Assembly (NCBI GenBank): GCA_018971625.1
Contig: JAGXAJ010000044.1
Location: 1 to 36,292 of the forward strand
Source: Pseudomonadota bacterium
Lineage (GTDB): Bacteria; Pseudomonadota; Alphaproteobacteria; Rhizobiales; Xanthobacteraceae
DNA length: 36,292 nt
Direction of reading: 5' to 3'
Shown here: piece by piece, positions 9,992-21,123 of the stretch
How the letters are laid out: each line of letters opens with the position of its first letter
How positions within the stretch are numbered: the stretch's first letter is position 1
Program-made: the position numbers and the translations under genes
Notes under the pieces: generated by a model
What the model saw: the letters and a program-made list of their open reading frames with translations, nothing else
The model's database searches: none
What the model was told of the DNA's origin: nothing

Positions 9992-11812
9992 TTACTGGGC
10001 CGCGACCTGCTGCAGCGTATTGAAGCGTGCCTTCTGCTCCACGGTCAGGCTCGCATAGAAATCGTCCAGCGCCGGCTGCATCTGGTTAGCCGCCTGCAGC
10101 ATGGCTGAAAGCCGCTTCTCCATCGCCTGCAGCCGCCCTACCGGCGTGACTGGCACTTCGTCGGGACACGCCGCTTGCAAAGTCTCGACAGCTTGCTTCG
10201 TCGCATCGCTCAAATGATCGAGCGCATTCTGCTGCTTGTCGGTCGGATGCAGCACCGCCTTGATCCGTTCGATCGGCAGGCTGGTAAGACTCGACTTCGA
10301 TGCGTTGCACCTGTCGGCCTTGTTCTCCGGGTTGCCCTTGGCTTCCTGTTGCGGCTGAGCTTCCGGTGCCGTGGGAAGACGCGGGCCAAGTGCATTGAAT
10401 CGTGCCCGCTGCTCGTCATTTAGTGCGTTATAAAATGCTTCCAGCGCCGGTCGGACCATGCGCACCGCCTCAAGGGTGGCGCTGATCCGGTTGGTCATTG
10501 CCCGCAGCCGGTCAGGCGGCGTCAGCGCATAGCTGTCGCTGCAGGAATTCTTGAGCGCGCCGGCCGCCTGTGCCGCCGCGTGTTTCAATTGATCGAGCAA
10601 CGCGCGTTGGTCCGGTGTCGGCCGCAGCGTGCGTGTGATCTCGGCGAACGGCCAGGCGGTGATGCCGCTGTCCGGATTACGACATAGTTGCTGGAGATCC
10701 CGCTGGCTCAGGCCCGAACGCTCGCGCAATTGCGATGCTCCGACGGCTGCGCTGCCGGGCTCGACGTAGCCGTTCGGCGCGACGTTACCCTCGGCATCGA
10801 TACTGGCATAAGCGGAATACGGACTGCCGACATCCCAGAACGCCGTATCGATCAAATCGTCATAGGCGTAGGCCCAATAGGCGTCGTCATAGGCTGCGGG
10901 CCAGAACGTGTAATCGAAAATATCGGCATAGGCATACGGCCAGAATACCGGTCCGAGCCAGGGCACGAATGCCGCATGCACGTGGTGACGCCAGGCCTTG
11001 CGCGGCGCCCAGCCGTTCAATCGCGCGGCGAGTGCTATTCGAGCGCCCGGATCGGCATTGTTGCGGAAGCGCGCGGCAAATCGCCCGCGGGCGGCGGCCT
11101 GCACGGCGTTTGCGGCTGCGGTGTGTTGCGCAGCCGCCGGTGCCACACCAAGCTTCTGCTGCTGTGCAAGATCGCGTTTCTGGGAAAGCTGCTCGCGCTG
11201 CAGCAGGCGTTGCTGAGCCGCCAAGGTGCGTTGCGCCCGTCGGCCCTGCGGGTTTTGGGCCTGCAATTTCTGCACGCGCTGCTGCAGCCGATCGATCCGG
11301 GTTTGGCGCTCGGTGCTGCGACGCGACAGTGCATCGCGCTGCCGCTGCTGCGCCAGTTGCTGGTGCTGCTGAGCCCGCAATTCACGCGCATTTGCGGGTT
11401 GCGCCATCCTTTCCTCGCGCGGTTGTCGTTCATGACGTGGTGAACGCGCACTGATCGTGGCATGTGCGCTCGGGTGCCGTGAGGCGGCGATGTGCGGCAC
11501 CGGACGTGAAGCCATTGCTGGACGATGGAAGCTCGGGCGCGACGCGGCGATATGCGGCGCCGCGGGACGTGAAGGCGCGGCGAAATGACGTGAAGGTGCG
11601 GCGAAATGCGGCATCGGACGCGCCGCCATGGCCGGGCGCTGCGGCGCGGGATGAAACGCCGGTGCAGCCGGCCGGGCCATCGCGGGGGCGGCGGCCCGAG
11701 CCGCTGCCGGAGGGCCACCGCGCTTCGGTTCCGCGGAGGCGCCAACGATCAGAGAGAGGCCGGCAAGGCAGGCCGCAACGGATAGTGCAACGCGAACTAG
11801 ATCGGGCCGCAT
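9992..11812 (-). CDS. Large exported Spy/CpxP-like protein with two LTXXQ domains
   Basis: This is a 606-residue exported protein. A signal peptide (about residues 1-27, ending VGASA) is followed by an Ala/Pro/His/Arg-rich low-complexity region with many copies of patterns such as RPAAPHIAASRP. Then come a Gln/Arg-rich coiled coil (QQHQQLAQQRQR and following), a Tyr/Trp/Asp-rich block (FWPYAYADIFDYTFWPAAY), and two tandem domains each ending in an LTXXQ-type motif (LNDEQRARFNAL and LTVEQKARFNTL) and each holding a cysteine pair. LTXXQ is the Spy/CpxP periplasmic chaperone signature, but ordinary members have only about 160 residues. I started at the ATG at 11812 because a signal peptide begins there and AGGGAG lies ten bases upstream; an in-frame ATG at 11845 would bury the signal. 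The role is probably periplasmic or envelope stress; the ligand is unknown. Confidence 0.8.
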   Translation of the reverse strand: MRPDLVRVALSVAACLAGLSLIVGASAEPKRGGPPAAARAAAPAMARPAAPAFHPAPQRPAMAARPMPHFAAPSRHFAAPSRPAAPHIAASRPSFHRPAMASRPVPHIAASRHPSAHATISARSPRHERQPREERMAQPANARELRAQQHQQLAQQRQRDALSRRSTERQTRIDRLQQRVQKLQAQNPQGRRAQRTLAAQQRLLQREQLSQKRDLAQQQKLGVAPAAAQHTAAANAVQAAARGRFAARFRNNADPGARIALAARLNGWAPRKAWRHHVHAAFVPWLGPVFWPYAYADIFDYTFWPAAYDDAYWAYAYDDLIDTAFWDVGSPYSAYASIDAEGNVAPNGYVEPGSAAVGASQLRERSGLSQRDLQQLCRNPDSGITAWPFAEITRTLRPTPDQRALLDQLKHAAAQAAGALKNSCSDSYALTPPDRLRAMTNRISATLEAVRMVRPALEAFYNALNDEQRARFNALGPRLPTAPEAQPQQEAKGNPENKADRCNASKSSLTSLPIERIKAVLHPTDKQQNALDHLSDATKQAVETLQAACPDEVPVTPVGRLQAMEKRLSAMLQAANQMQPALDDFYASLTVEQKARFNTLQQVAAQ

Positions 11813-12078
11813 GGCTAAAGGCTCCCTGTCGTTTGGGCCCCGCACACATCAACAACGCGCGAGCGCGGGAAACGATCCGCGCAGGTCAGGTTTCGTCGCC
11901 GACCCATCTGTGCGCAAAATCGTAAAGGGATGAAGCAGGACATTTGCCAAGAGAGATGCCGACTGGCGGCAGCACCGGATCAAGCCCGCATGCCGACAGG
12001 TTGGTACAAAGGTCACCAGCGCAACGGCAGTCGAGATGTCCGGCAGACGGGTTTCCCGGCCGCTCGCGATTTCGACCG

Positions 12079-12942
12079 TCAGGCCGCCGGGTTTTTCGCC
12101 AGCGCGTCGAATGCCATCAATCGGCATACCAGTCCCTCAAACTCGCGCAGCGGCACCATGTTGGGGCCATCGGACGGCGCGCGATCGGGATCTGGATGGG
12201 TTTCAATGAAGACGCCGGCGACGCCGACCGCGACCGCGGCGCGCGCCAGCACGGGAACGAATTCGCGTTCGCCGCCGGATGATGCCCCGTGGCCGCCCGG
12301 CTGCTGCACCGAATGCGTCGCATCGAAGATCACCGGCGCGCCGGTGGTGCGCGCCAGGATCGGCAGCGCCCGCATGTCCGACACCAGTGTGTTGTAGCCG
12401 AATGACGCGCCTCGTTCGGTGACCAGCACGTTGCGATTGCCGCCGCCGGTGATCTTGGCCACGACATTGGCCACGTCCCACGGCGCCAGGAACTGTCCCT
12501 TCTTGACGTTGACGACTTTGCCGGTGGCCGCTGCCGCCAGCAACAGATCGGTCTGCCGACACAGGAAGGCCGGGATCTGCAGCACGTCGACCGCCTGAGC
12601 GACTTCAGGACATTGCGCCGGCTCATGGATATCGGTGAGCACGGGCAATCCAACCGCGGAGCGGATTTCGGCAAAGATCGGCAGCGCCTCTTTTAGCCCG
12701 ATGCCGCGCGCGGCGGTGCCGCTGGTGCGATTGGCCTTGTCGAACGAGGTTTTGTAGACGAGGCCGATATTCAGCCGCGCGGCGATCTCCTTCAGCGCGC
12801 CAGCGACTTCCAGCGCATGTGCGCGACTCTCGAGCTGACACGGGCCCGCGATGATCGAAATCGGCAGGGCATTGCCGAATTTGACCGATCCGACGTCGAC
12901 GACCGGCGCGGCCTCGGCATGAGCTTTGGCATTGGCATTCAA
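12079..12942 (-). CDS. kdsA: 3-deoxy-D-manno-octulosonate 8-phosphate synthase (KDO8P synthase)
   Basis: KdsA condenses phosphoenolpyruvate with arabinose 5-phosphate to make KDO8P for lipopolysaccharide. Motifs are [20 protein letters not shown] near the N terminus, [19 protein letters not shown], and [17 protein letters not shown] near the C terminus. I chose the TTG at 12942 (protein starts [12 protein letters not shown], 287 residues), because GAGGG lies eight bases before it and family proteins are about 280 residues. In-frame ATGs at 12996 and 12972 would add unlike-family residues and are alternatives. The VOC gene ends 58 bases upstream on the same strand. Confidence 0.95.
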   Translation of the reverse strand: MNANAKAHAEAAPVVDVGSVKFGNALPISIIAGPCQLESRAHALEVAGALKEIAARLNIGLVYKTSFDKANRTSGTAARGIGLKEALPIFAEIRSAVGLPVLTDIHEPAQCPEVAQAVDVLQIPAFLCRQTDLLLAAAATGKVVNVKKGQFLAPWDVANVVAKITGGGNRNVLVTERGASFGYNTLVSDMRALPILARTTGAPVIFDATHSVQQPGGHGASSGGEREFVPVLARAAVAVGVAGVFIETHPDPDRAPSDGPNMVPLREFEGLVCRLMAFDALAKNPAA

Positions 12943-13000
12943 CGGCGTTTCCCTCGTTTTCCGGGCAACCATGCCGGGCCGCAGCCGGAGGATCAACCTT

Positions 13001-13891
13001 TTAGGCCGGTTTTGCGGCTTCGAATATCAGGGTTGCCCCGAAGGCGAGTTCGGGGGGCAGCACAAGCCGGCCGATCTCGCCACGAAACTGCCGACGGGAC
13101 GCAGCAATTCCAGCCTCGCGGAGCAATATCTCGACCGCTGCAATATCGGCGACCGCAACGCGCAGGGCATCCAGCGTCATCCCCACGCGACCCGGCTTGA
13201 TCGCAACGCCAGTGCGGTCGCGAAACGCCACTTCTTCCATGATCTCGACATCGCCGTTTTCGGTCACAGCCTTGATGCCCAGCGAATTCGAATGCAGATC
13301 GCGCAGGCCGGTAAAGGCCTTGAGGAAAATGTGATGGTCAGCCGGATTGTCGGCGACCAACACCACCCCCGGCATGGTTTTGGCGCCGTTGGCATGAATC
13401 TGGAATGCGGGATTCCAGAAGTTCTGGGGAAAATGATGCTGACACGCCGCAAAGCCCACATCCAACGAGGCTGCATCTTGCGCGAACGCCAACGAGAACG
13501 CGAGTTTAGCCTCGCTGCCGTCGGGCCGCTTGCCTTGCCGCGAAAAATCGAACACGTCGAAGGCTCCGATGCCGGCCGCCTCGAACTCGTCCGCGTCAGC
13601 GGCGGCGTTGCTGCTGCCCAGGATCAGCATCGAAAGCCCCTCACGCGCGGCAAGGAAATCGCGATTAAAGGCACCGAACGAAAATGAACGCCGTCCGTGC
13701 GGCGGGATTTTTTCAGGTTCGGCGACCTCGAGCAGTTCGATATAGGCATTGCCGAGCTGCACGATGCGGTTGTGCGTTCCCCACGGATGCCGGTTGCGCG
13801 CGCTCACCATGAATCCGGCGCGCAGATAGAAATCCGCCGAGGCCTCGAGGTCGCGGACGACGTGTACAATATGATCGAGCCCATGCGGCAT
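13001..13891 (-). CDS. VOC-superfamily protein with glyoxalase-like domain
   Basis: This 296-residue protein starts [22 protein letters not shown], the typical beta-alpha start of vicinal-oxygen-chelate proteins, where the first His is usually a metal ligand. The whole resembles the glyoxalase_3-type domain (PF13468) found in uncharacterised alphaproteobacterial proteins. Further elements are a second VOC-like half ([21 protein letters not shown]) and a Glu in GDVEIMEEV. Enzymes of this superfamily include lyases, dioxygenases and isomerases, and the substrate here cannot be inferred. It sits between the decayed NIPSNAP gene (19-base gap) and kdsA, probably in one transcript with them. Confidence 0.85.
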   Translation of the reverse strand: MPHGLDHIVHVVRDLEASADFYLRAGFMVSARNRHPWGTHNRIVQLGNAYIELLEVAEPEKIPPHGRRSFSFGAFNRDFLAAREGLSMLILGSSNAAADADEFEAAGIGAFDVFDFSRQGKRPDGSEAKLAFSLAFAQDAASLDVGFAACQHHFPQNFWNPAFQIHANGAKTMPGVVLVADNPADHHIFLKAFTGLRDLHSNSLGIKAVTENGDVEIMEEVAFRDRTGVAIKPGRVGMTLDALRVAVADIAAVEILLREAGIAASRRQFRGEIGRLVLPPELAFGATLIFEAAKPA

Positions 13892-13910
13892 GTGACTGGA
13901 ATGACTCCGG

Positions 13911-14237
13911 TTACTTCACCGACGAGAACGCTGTCGGCACCAGCAATTGGCTAACAATGTTGCCGGCGATCTGGCCGTTTTCTTCAGTCTCGGCGCGCTC
14001 CGCGGTTCACTCCGGATCGCTCTGGAACACATCCATCTCTGCTCGCGATCAGCCAGCGAGTCCCAGTGCAGCATGTAGGTCAGTTCCTGATTGGATTCGC
14101 GGATTGGCGTGGTGAAAAAGCCGGCGCGCTTGATGCCGTGTTTTCTCCCAAAGCTTCAGCGTGGTGTTCTCAAAGCGCTTCAAGAGCGCCGGCAATCGTC
14201 CCGGCACGCAACGATAGACACGCAGTTCCAGGATCAT
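13911..14237 (-). pseudogene. Decayed NIPSNAP-family gene with two frameshifts and an internal stop
   Basis: The start MILELRVYRCVPGRLPALLKR is that of a NIPSNAP-family protein (about 107 residues, function poorly known). After LWEK an extra A in the run GAGAAAACAC shifts the frame. The adjacent frame then gives the expected family sequence HGIKRAGFFTTPIRESNQEL and TYMLHWDSLADREQRW. About six bases beyond, one base is missing and the original frame resumes as FQSDPE, immediately followed by TGA where TGG (Trp) is expected. The rest, TAERAETEENGQIAG and onward to the TAA at 13911, is family-like. Only 62 residues are translatable from the first ATG. Three lesions in 330 bases make a sequencing error unlikely. 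Confidence 0.8.
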
Positions 14238-14447
14238 TTTTCAGCCTCCCTATTTTTGCGGTGTTTATAGCGCGCGAATGGAAGGCTGTCTTCGATCGTG
14301 ACACGGCACCCTGGCGAATCCCGCCCTATGTCGCGATGTGGATCCGCTCAACCCGGAAGTCATCAAGCATTCAAGGCCAAAAGCTTGAACTCGCAGTCGT
14401 GAATCGACGAGGCTCTGCAATCACGAGGCTCTGCGCGAGATCGACAA

Positions 14448-14466
14448 AAGGCCGTTTAGGCCGGCC

Positions 14467-14468
<2 letters not shown>
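14448..14468 (-). terminator. Rho-independent terminator overlapping the pyrG stop codon
   Basis: On the minus strand the stem AAGGCCG/CGGCCTT (7 perfect pairs, 7-base loop GCCTAAA) begins within the last two bases of the pyrG TAA and is followed by TT, giving a TTTT run including the stem end. It would separate pyrG from the NIPSNAP/VOC/kdsA group. Confidence 0.6.
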
Positions 14469-16110
<1,642 letters not shown>

Positions 16111-16266
16111 TTAAGGCTACCGGCGCGATTCTCCAAAACGATTCGCCGGCCGTACCGAACAACCTTCGGCCCTGTGGGTGACCTGAAATTATGAGCGTTA
16201 TCAGTCTATTAGTTTGGCCTGCTCATGCGGAGCGCCAGAATGCTGCCCCCGCATGGCAACCCCGCT

Positions 16267-16671
16267 TTATTGCGACCGCGGTGCTTCGGGAGCTGCCGGA
16301 GCCGCCGGTGCGGCGGGCGCGCCCTGCTGCTGGTCTGACTTCTTCAATGAATCGAGGATACCGCCACTGGTCGGCGGCGCGATCGGCGTTGCACCACCGG
16401 CCGGTCGCGACTGCGAAGCGGGCGTAGTGCCGAGGATCGAGGTCGGAGCGCGGTTGTAGCTCGCGAGCCAGTTCAGGAGCAGGCTGGTCGCGAAGAAGGC
16501 CGCCGCGAGGATCGCCGTGGTGCGCGACAGCAGATTGGCGGTGCCGCGGCTCGACATGAAGCCGGCGCCCCCTCCCATGCCGAGGCCACCGCCCTCGGAT
16601 TTCTGCAGCAACACCATCGCGATCAATACCACGATGATCATGAGGTGGACGACGATGACAACAGTCTGCAT
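16267..16671 (-). CDS. secG: Preprotein translocase subunit SecG
   Basis: This 134-residue membrane subunit of the SecYEG channel has two hydrophobic segments, at residues about 3-21 (VVIVVHLMIIVVLIAMVLL) and 50-70 (TTAILAAAFFATSLLLNWLA). They are separated by the family's conserved glycine-rich cytoplasmic loop QKSEGGGLGMGGGAGF. The last 60 residues are Pro/Ala-rich, as in related alphaproteobacteria, and longer than in E. coli. I used the ATG at 16671 (MQTVVIVVHLM) rather than the one at 16689 because GGAAGG lies seven bases upstream of it. Confidence 0.94.
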   Translation of the reverse strand: MQTVVIVVHLMIIVVLIAMVLLQKSEGGGLGMGGGAGFMSSRGTANLLSRTTAILAAAFFATSLLLNWLASYNRAPTSILGTTPASQSRPAGGATPIAPPTSGGILDSLKKSDQQQGAPAAPAAPAAPEAPRSQ

Positions 16672-17126
16672 TTCGACCTTCCGTCGCAAACCAAAGGGAG
16701 CCGGCTTTCGGCCGCTTCATCGGGCTTTGCGGGGTTTGAATTCGCGCGGTGTTACACGATCGGACCGGGCATTGTCACCCCCGGCGATACCGCTACGACA
16801 TAATCACTGCCCGGCCTGCTCGCGAGAGCACGGAGGCGATCAATCGAGGCCGCCGCGACTTTTCATCGGAGGTATATGGATACTATTATAGACGACATCA
16901 GGATCGCACCGCTTACCGGATCGTCCAAAACTCGCGCGGCCTTTGGCGTCATGCCGATCGGTCACCAGCGGCGGTTCGGGCAGCTTCATGCATCCACTGG
17001 CGCCAGACACGGCGGAAGCGTTCCGGCGGGACGCGCTGGCGTCAGCCGAACGAGGCGAGCGGGTCGTGCCCGGCGCCTTTGCCGGCCTTACCGGATCAGC
17101 GCGCCGGCGGCTGCTTGAAGTGTGGC
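16672..17126. other. 455-base region between secG and tpiA with a possible decayed small gene
   Basis: No standard gene is supported. On the plus strand, an ATG at 16876 (after GGAGG, but with only three bases of spacing) opens a frame that looks protein-like for about 35 residues (MDTIIDDIRIAPLTGSSKTR) and then turns arginine-rich. The next frame becomes protein-like from 16988 (MHPLAPDTAEAFRRDALASA, then GAFAGLTGSARRRLLEVW) and runs to 17200, overlapping the end of tpiA on the opposite strand. This could be a small gene broken by a frameshift, or chance. The promoter of secG must also lie here; I could not pick it out. Confidence 0.25.
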
Positions 17127-17885
17127 TCAAGGACATCCTTGCGCGATCGCCAGGAAGTCCGACGCCTTCAGGCTTGCCCCGCCGACCAGCGCGCCGTTGA
17201 CGTTGGCAACCGCCATCAATTCCGCCGCGTTTGAGGGTTTGACCGAGCCGCCGTAGAGGATCCGGATCCGGGCGCCCTCCCCCTTAAATCGCGATGTCAG
17301 GGAATCCCGGATAAAGCGATGAACCTGCTCGACATCTCCAGCGGTCGGGGTCAGCCCGGTGCCGATCGCCCAGACCGGCTCATAAGCCACGACCAGATTG
17401 GCCGCGGTCGAGGCATCCGGGAGCGAACCCTTGAGCTGGCCGCCGCAGATATCGAGCGTTTTGCCCTGATCGCGCTGCTGTTGGGTCTCGCCGATACAAA
17501 CGATAGCGATGAGACCTGCGCGCCAAGCCGCTTCCGCTTTTTGCCGCACCAGTGCGTCGCCTTCGCCATGATCGGCGCGCCGCTCGGAATGGCCGACAAT
17601 GATGGCGCGGGCGCCAGCATCCGCCAGCATTTCCGCCGAAAGATCGCCGGTGTGGGCGCCTGATGCCTTGGGGTGGCAATCCTGGGCTCCGACCGTAAGT
17701 GTTTTCGCGCCATGCGCCTTGGCCGCGAAGGACGCGATCAAGGTCGCGGGCGGGCAAACCATAAGCTCGGCCTTGGCGGCGACCCCCGCGGCGCCCGCAC
17801 ACATGGCCTCGAATTCGCTCAGCGAAGCCTTGAGGCCGTTCATTTTCCAATTGCCGGCGATCAGCGGCCGAATGGCGTCGGTCAT
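17127..17885 (-). CDS. tpiA: Triosephosphate isomerase
   Basis: This 252-residue glycolytic TIM-barrel enzyme interconverts dihydroxyacetone phosphate and glyceraldehyde 3-phosphate. Catalytic residues are visible: Lys14 in GNWKMNG, His99 in IIVGHSERR and Glu169 in [11 protein letters not shown]. The phosphate-gripping [15 protein letters not shown] loop is near the C terminus. It is the first gene of the tpiA-secG-pyrG series and is divergent from ppiD, with 238 bases between the starts. Confidence 0.98.
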   Translation of the reverse strand: MTDAIRPLIAGNWKMNGLKASLSEFEAMCAGAAGVAAKAELMVCPPATLIASFAAKAHGAKTLTVGAQDCHPKASGAHTGDLSAEMLADAGARAIIVGHSERRADHGEGDALVRQKAEAAWRAGLIAIVCIGETQQQRDQGKTLDICGGQLKGSLPDASTAANLVVAYEPVWAIGTGLTPTAGDVEQVHRFIRDSLTSRFKGEGARIRILYGGSVKPSNAAELMAVANVNGALVGGASLKASDFLAIAQGCP

Positions 17886-18123
17886 GTCGAATTCCCGATA
17901 AGTCTAAGTATGAGCAGCGCTAGCAGAACCCGCGCGCCAGTTCCAGATGCCAGCGTGGGCGATCTAGGCCGTTAACGCTCAAATTCACCGTCCGCGCCGA
18001 GGTTGCGACGGGACGGCTGCCACTTTATGATGCTTTATCAACTCGGTGACGCCCTTTTGCGGAATTCGACTCGAATTCCTCTTGGGCGCGAACCGTTTCC
18101 CCTCCTGCAAACACGTTGGACCC

Positions 18124-20034
18124 ATGCTTCGAGGAATAAGGAAAGCCTCATCAAACTGGCTCGGCAAAACCATTATGGCCGTCGTGATGGGCGTGTTGAT
18201 CGTCAGTTTCGGTATCTGGGGCATCGCCGACATCTTTCGCGGCTTCGGGCAATCGACGCTGGCTACCGTCGGCCATACCGAGATTTCGACCGAACAGTTC
18301 CGTCAGCTCTATACTGATCGGCTGCAGCAGATCGGACGCCAGTTTGGACGGCCGATGACGATGGATCAGGCGCGCGCTTTCGGCCTCGACCGTCAGGTGC
18401 TGCAGCAGACCATTGCCGAGGCCGCGCTGGACGAGGAAGCGCGGCGGCTGGGCCTTGCACAATCCGAAGAAGAAACCAAACGGATGATCTTCAGCGATCC
18501 CAATTTCAAGGGCCCCAACGGCTCGTTCGACCCCGCGCGCTTTGCTGCTGCGATCCGGCAATTTGGCTACAGCGAAGCGCGCTATGTTGCCGACCAGCGC
18601 AAGGTCACCCTGCGGCATCAAATCGCAGGCACCATTTCGGCCGGCGTGACCCCACCGAAAGTGATGATCGAGGCGCTCAGCCATTTCCAGAACGAGCAGC
18701 GTTCGATTGAATACGTCAAACTCAACGCCGCCCAGGCCGGAACCATCGATCCGCCCTCGCCGGAAACGCTGGCAGGCTATTTCGACAAACACAAGATCCA
18801 GTTCCGTGCGCCTGAATATCGCAAGATCGCTTTTGTCGCGATCACCCCGGAAGAGATCGGCAAGTGGTCGGAAGTCTCGGACGAGGACGCAAAGAAGCTG
18901 TACGAGACGCGACGTGACACGCTTGGCAGGCCGGAAAAGCGCGAGGTGCAGCAAATCGTATTTCCAAATATGGAAGAGGCAATGGCGGCGCGGACCCGCC
19001 TCGGCTCCGGCACGTCGTTCGACGAACTCGCCAAGGAGCGCGGGCTGAAAGCATCCGACGTCGACCTCGGCATGGTCACGAAATCCGAAATCATTGATCC
19101 CGCGATCGCAAATGCGGCTTTCTCGCTGCCGTCGGGCGAGATCAGCCAACCGGTGCAGGGCCGTTTCGGTGTCGCCGTGGTCAAGATCGGCAAGATCGTG
19201 CCGGGGGTCGATGTGTCGTATGATAGCGTGTCCCAACGCCTCAAGAAGGAAATCGCCACCGATCGCGCACGTAAACAGGTTTCAGACCTGCGCGACAAGA
19301 TGGAAGACGAGCGCGGTGGCGGCGCAAGCGTGATCGAGGCCGCAAAGAAGCTCGGGCTTGCCTCCGTGACCATCGATGCCGTCGACCGTTCCGGCCGTCT
19401 GCCCAATGGCCAAGTTGCGACCAACATTCCTCCCGGCCTCGATGTCGTCACCCAGGCGTTCAACAGCGACGTTGGCGTCGACAACGATCCGATTTCGTAC
19501 CATGGCGGTTATGTCTGGTTCGACGTGCTCGGCATCACGCCGTCGCGGGAGCGCAGTCTCGATGAGGTCAAGGACCAGGTCGAGGCGAAATGGCACGAGG
19601 ACCAGGTCGCCAGTCGCCTGCGCACCAAAGCAACCGAGATGGTGCAGAAGCTCGACCATGGCGCCAAGCTCGCCGATGAAGCGGCGGCCGCCGGCTTGAA
19701 GGTCGAGACCGCAGCGGGATTCAAGCGCGACGCCACCCCGCCGGGCGTTCCGGCCAGCGCGATCTCGGCAGCGTTTCGCACCGCCAAGGATGGCGCTGGT
19801 CAGACGCCGAGTGCCGGCAACGGCGAATGGGTCGTGTTTCGCGTGACTGACATTACGGTCCCGCCGGTCGACATGGCATCCGACGACATCAAGAAGATGA
19901 AAGGTCAGCTTCAGCGCAGCCTCCAGGACGAACAGATCGCGCAATACGTCGCCAAGCTCGAAACGCAGATCGGCACCAGCATCAACGAAGCCGCCTTTGC
20001 GCAGGTGACCGGCGCGAACAGCAACGACAACTGA
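18124..20034 (+). CDS. ppiD: PpiD-like membrane-anchored peptidyl-prolyl isomerase/chaperone
   Basis: This 636-residue protein has a short cytoplasmic start (MLRGIRKASSNWLGK), one membrane segment (about residues 18-37, IMAVVMGVLIVSFGIWGIA), then a periplasmic SurA_N-like chaperone region (about 45-210). A parvulin-type region follows around 270-360 (REVQQIVFPNMEEAMAARTR and onward, with FDELAKERG), then a second degenerate segment. PpiD acts at the SecYEG exit, helping folding of exported proteins. An in-frame ATG at 18046 would put 26 residues before the anchor; I prefer 18124, which gives the usual PpiD N terminus. It precedes trpD by 59 bases. Confidence 0.92.
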   Translation: MLRGIRKASSNWLGKTIMAVVMGVLIVSFGIWGIADIFRGFGQSTLATVGHTEISTEQFRQLYTDRLQQIGRQFGRPMTMDQARAFGLDRQVLQQTIAEAALDEEARRLGLAQSEEETKRMIFSDPNFKGPNGSFDPARFAAAIRQFGYSEARYVADQRKVTLRHQIAGTISAGVTPPKVMIEALSHFQNEQRSIEYVKLNAAQAGTIDPPSPETLAGYFDKHKIQFRAPEYRKIAFVAITPEEIGKWSEVSDEDAKKLYETRRDTLGRPEKREVQQIVFPNMEEAMAARTRLGSGTSFDELAKERGLKASDVDLGMVTKSEIIDPAIANAAFSLPSGEISQPVQGRFGVAVVKIGKIVPGVDVSYDSVSQRLKKEIATDRARKQVSDLRDKMEDERGGGASVIEAAKKLGLASVTIDAVDRSGRLPNGQVATNIPPGLDVVTQAFNSDVGVDNDPISYHGGYVWFDVLGITPSRERSLDEVKDQVEAKWHEDQVASRLRTKATEMVQKLDHGAKLADEAAAAGLKVETAAGFKRDATPPGVPASAISAAFRTAKDGAGQTPSAGNGEWVVFRVTDITVPPVDMASDDIKKMKGQLQRSLQDEQIAQYVAKLETQIGTSINEAAFAQVTGANSNDN

Positions 20035-20093
20035 GCAGAGAAAGGGCCAGGCATAGGTTCGTTGCAAAAAAACGCCCCGCCTGAAAGCACGCG

Positions 20094-21107
20094 ATGGACG
20101 ATCTCAAATCTATCATCGGAAAACTGGCGACCGGCGCCACGCTGTCACGAGATGAAGCAGCATCCGCCTTCGACAGCATGATGTCTGGCGAGGCAACGCC
20201 CTCGCAGATAGGCGCCTTGTTGATGGCGCTTCGGGTGCGCGGCGAGACGGTAGACGAAATCACCGGGGCCGTCTCGGCGATGCGGTCCAAGATGCTGCGT
20301 GTCGACGCTCCCGAAGGCGCCGTGGACGTGGTCGGCACCGGAGGCGACGGCTCCGGTTCGGTCAATGTGTCGACCTGCGCCTCGTTCATCGTCGCGGGCG
20401 CCGGTGTTCCCGTCGCCAAGCATGGCAACCGTGCGCTGTCGTCGCGCTCGGGTGCTGCTGACGTGTTGAGTTCGCTGGGCGTCAAGATTGATATCACGCC
20501 CGAGCAGGTCGGCCGCTGCGTCACGGAAGCTGGAATCGGCTTCATGTTCGCTCCCACGCATCACCCCGCCATGAAAAATGTCGGCCCGACCCGAGCCGAA
20601 CTTGCGACCCGCACCATCTTCAATCTGCTCGGCCCGCTGTCCAATCCCGCGGGCGTCAGGCGACAGATGGTCGGGGTGTTTTCCCGGCAATGGGTACCGC
20701 CATTGGCGCAGGTGCTGAAGAATCTCGGCGCCGAATCCGTCTGGGTGGTGCATGGCTCGGATGGCCTCGATGAAATCACCATCACTGGTCCGACCTTTGT
20801 CGCCGCGCTCGAGAACGGCAATATCCGCACCTTTGAAGTCACGCCGGAGGAAGCGGGTGTCGCCCGCGCCGGCCGCGACGCGCTGAAGGGCGGCGACGCG
20901 GCTTTCAACGGGATCGCGCTGAAAGGCGTGCTCGACGGCAAGCCGGGCCCCTATCGCGAAGTCGCCCTGCTCAATGCGGCGGCTGCGCTGATCGTGGCGG
21001 GCCGTGCCAAAAGCTTGAAGGAAGGCGTCGCGCTCGGCACCAAATCGCTCGACAGCGGTGCGGCGGCATCGCGGCTGAAACATCTGATCGCCGTCTCCAA
21101 CGGCTGA
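20094..21107 (+). CDS. trpD: Anthranilate phosphoribosyltransferase
   Basis: This 337-residue enzyme joins anthranilate to phosphoribosyl pyrophosphate in tryptophan synthesis. The PRPP-binding motif GTGGDG (residues 81-86) is followed by NVSTCASF, and [17 protein letters not shown] (109-125) is conserved. Length is standard. It lies 16 bases before trpC. No trpE or trpG lies between ppiD and trpD here, so the first pathway step is encoded elsewhere. Confidence 0.98.
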   Translation: MDDLKSIIGKLATGATLSRDEAASAFDSMMSGEATPSQIGALLMALRVRGETVDEITGAVSAMRSKMLRVDAPEGAVDVVGTGGDGSGSVNVSTCASFIVAGAGVPVAKHGNRALSSRSGAADVLSSLGVKIDITPEQVGRCVTEAGIGFMFAPTHHPAMKNVGPTRAELATRTIFNLLGPLSNPAGVRRQMVGVFSRQWVPPLAQVLKNLGAESVWVVHGSDGLDEITITGPTFVAALENGNIRTFEVTPEEAGVARAGRDALKGGDAAFNGIALKGVLDGKPGPYREVALLNAAAALIVAGRAKSLKEGVALGTKSLDSGAAASRLKHLIAVSNG

Positions 21108-21123
21108 CCGCAGGCACCTCTCG

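Noticed and set aside
18151..19236. 361-codon open frame on the minus strand opposite ppiD
   Set aside because: Typical high-GC antisense shadow; ppiD has a clear anchor and family sequence.
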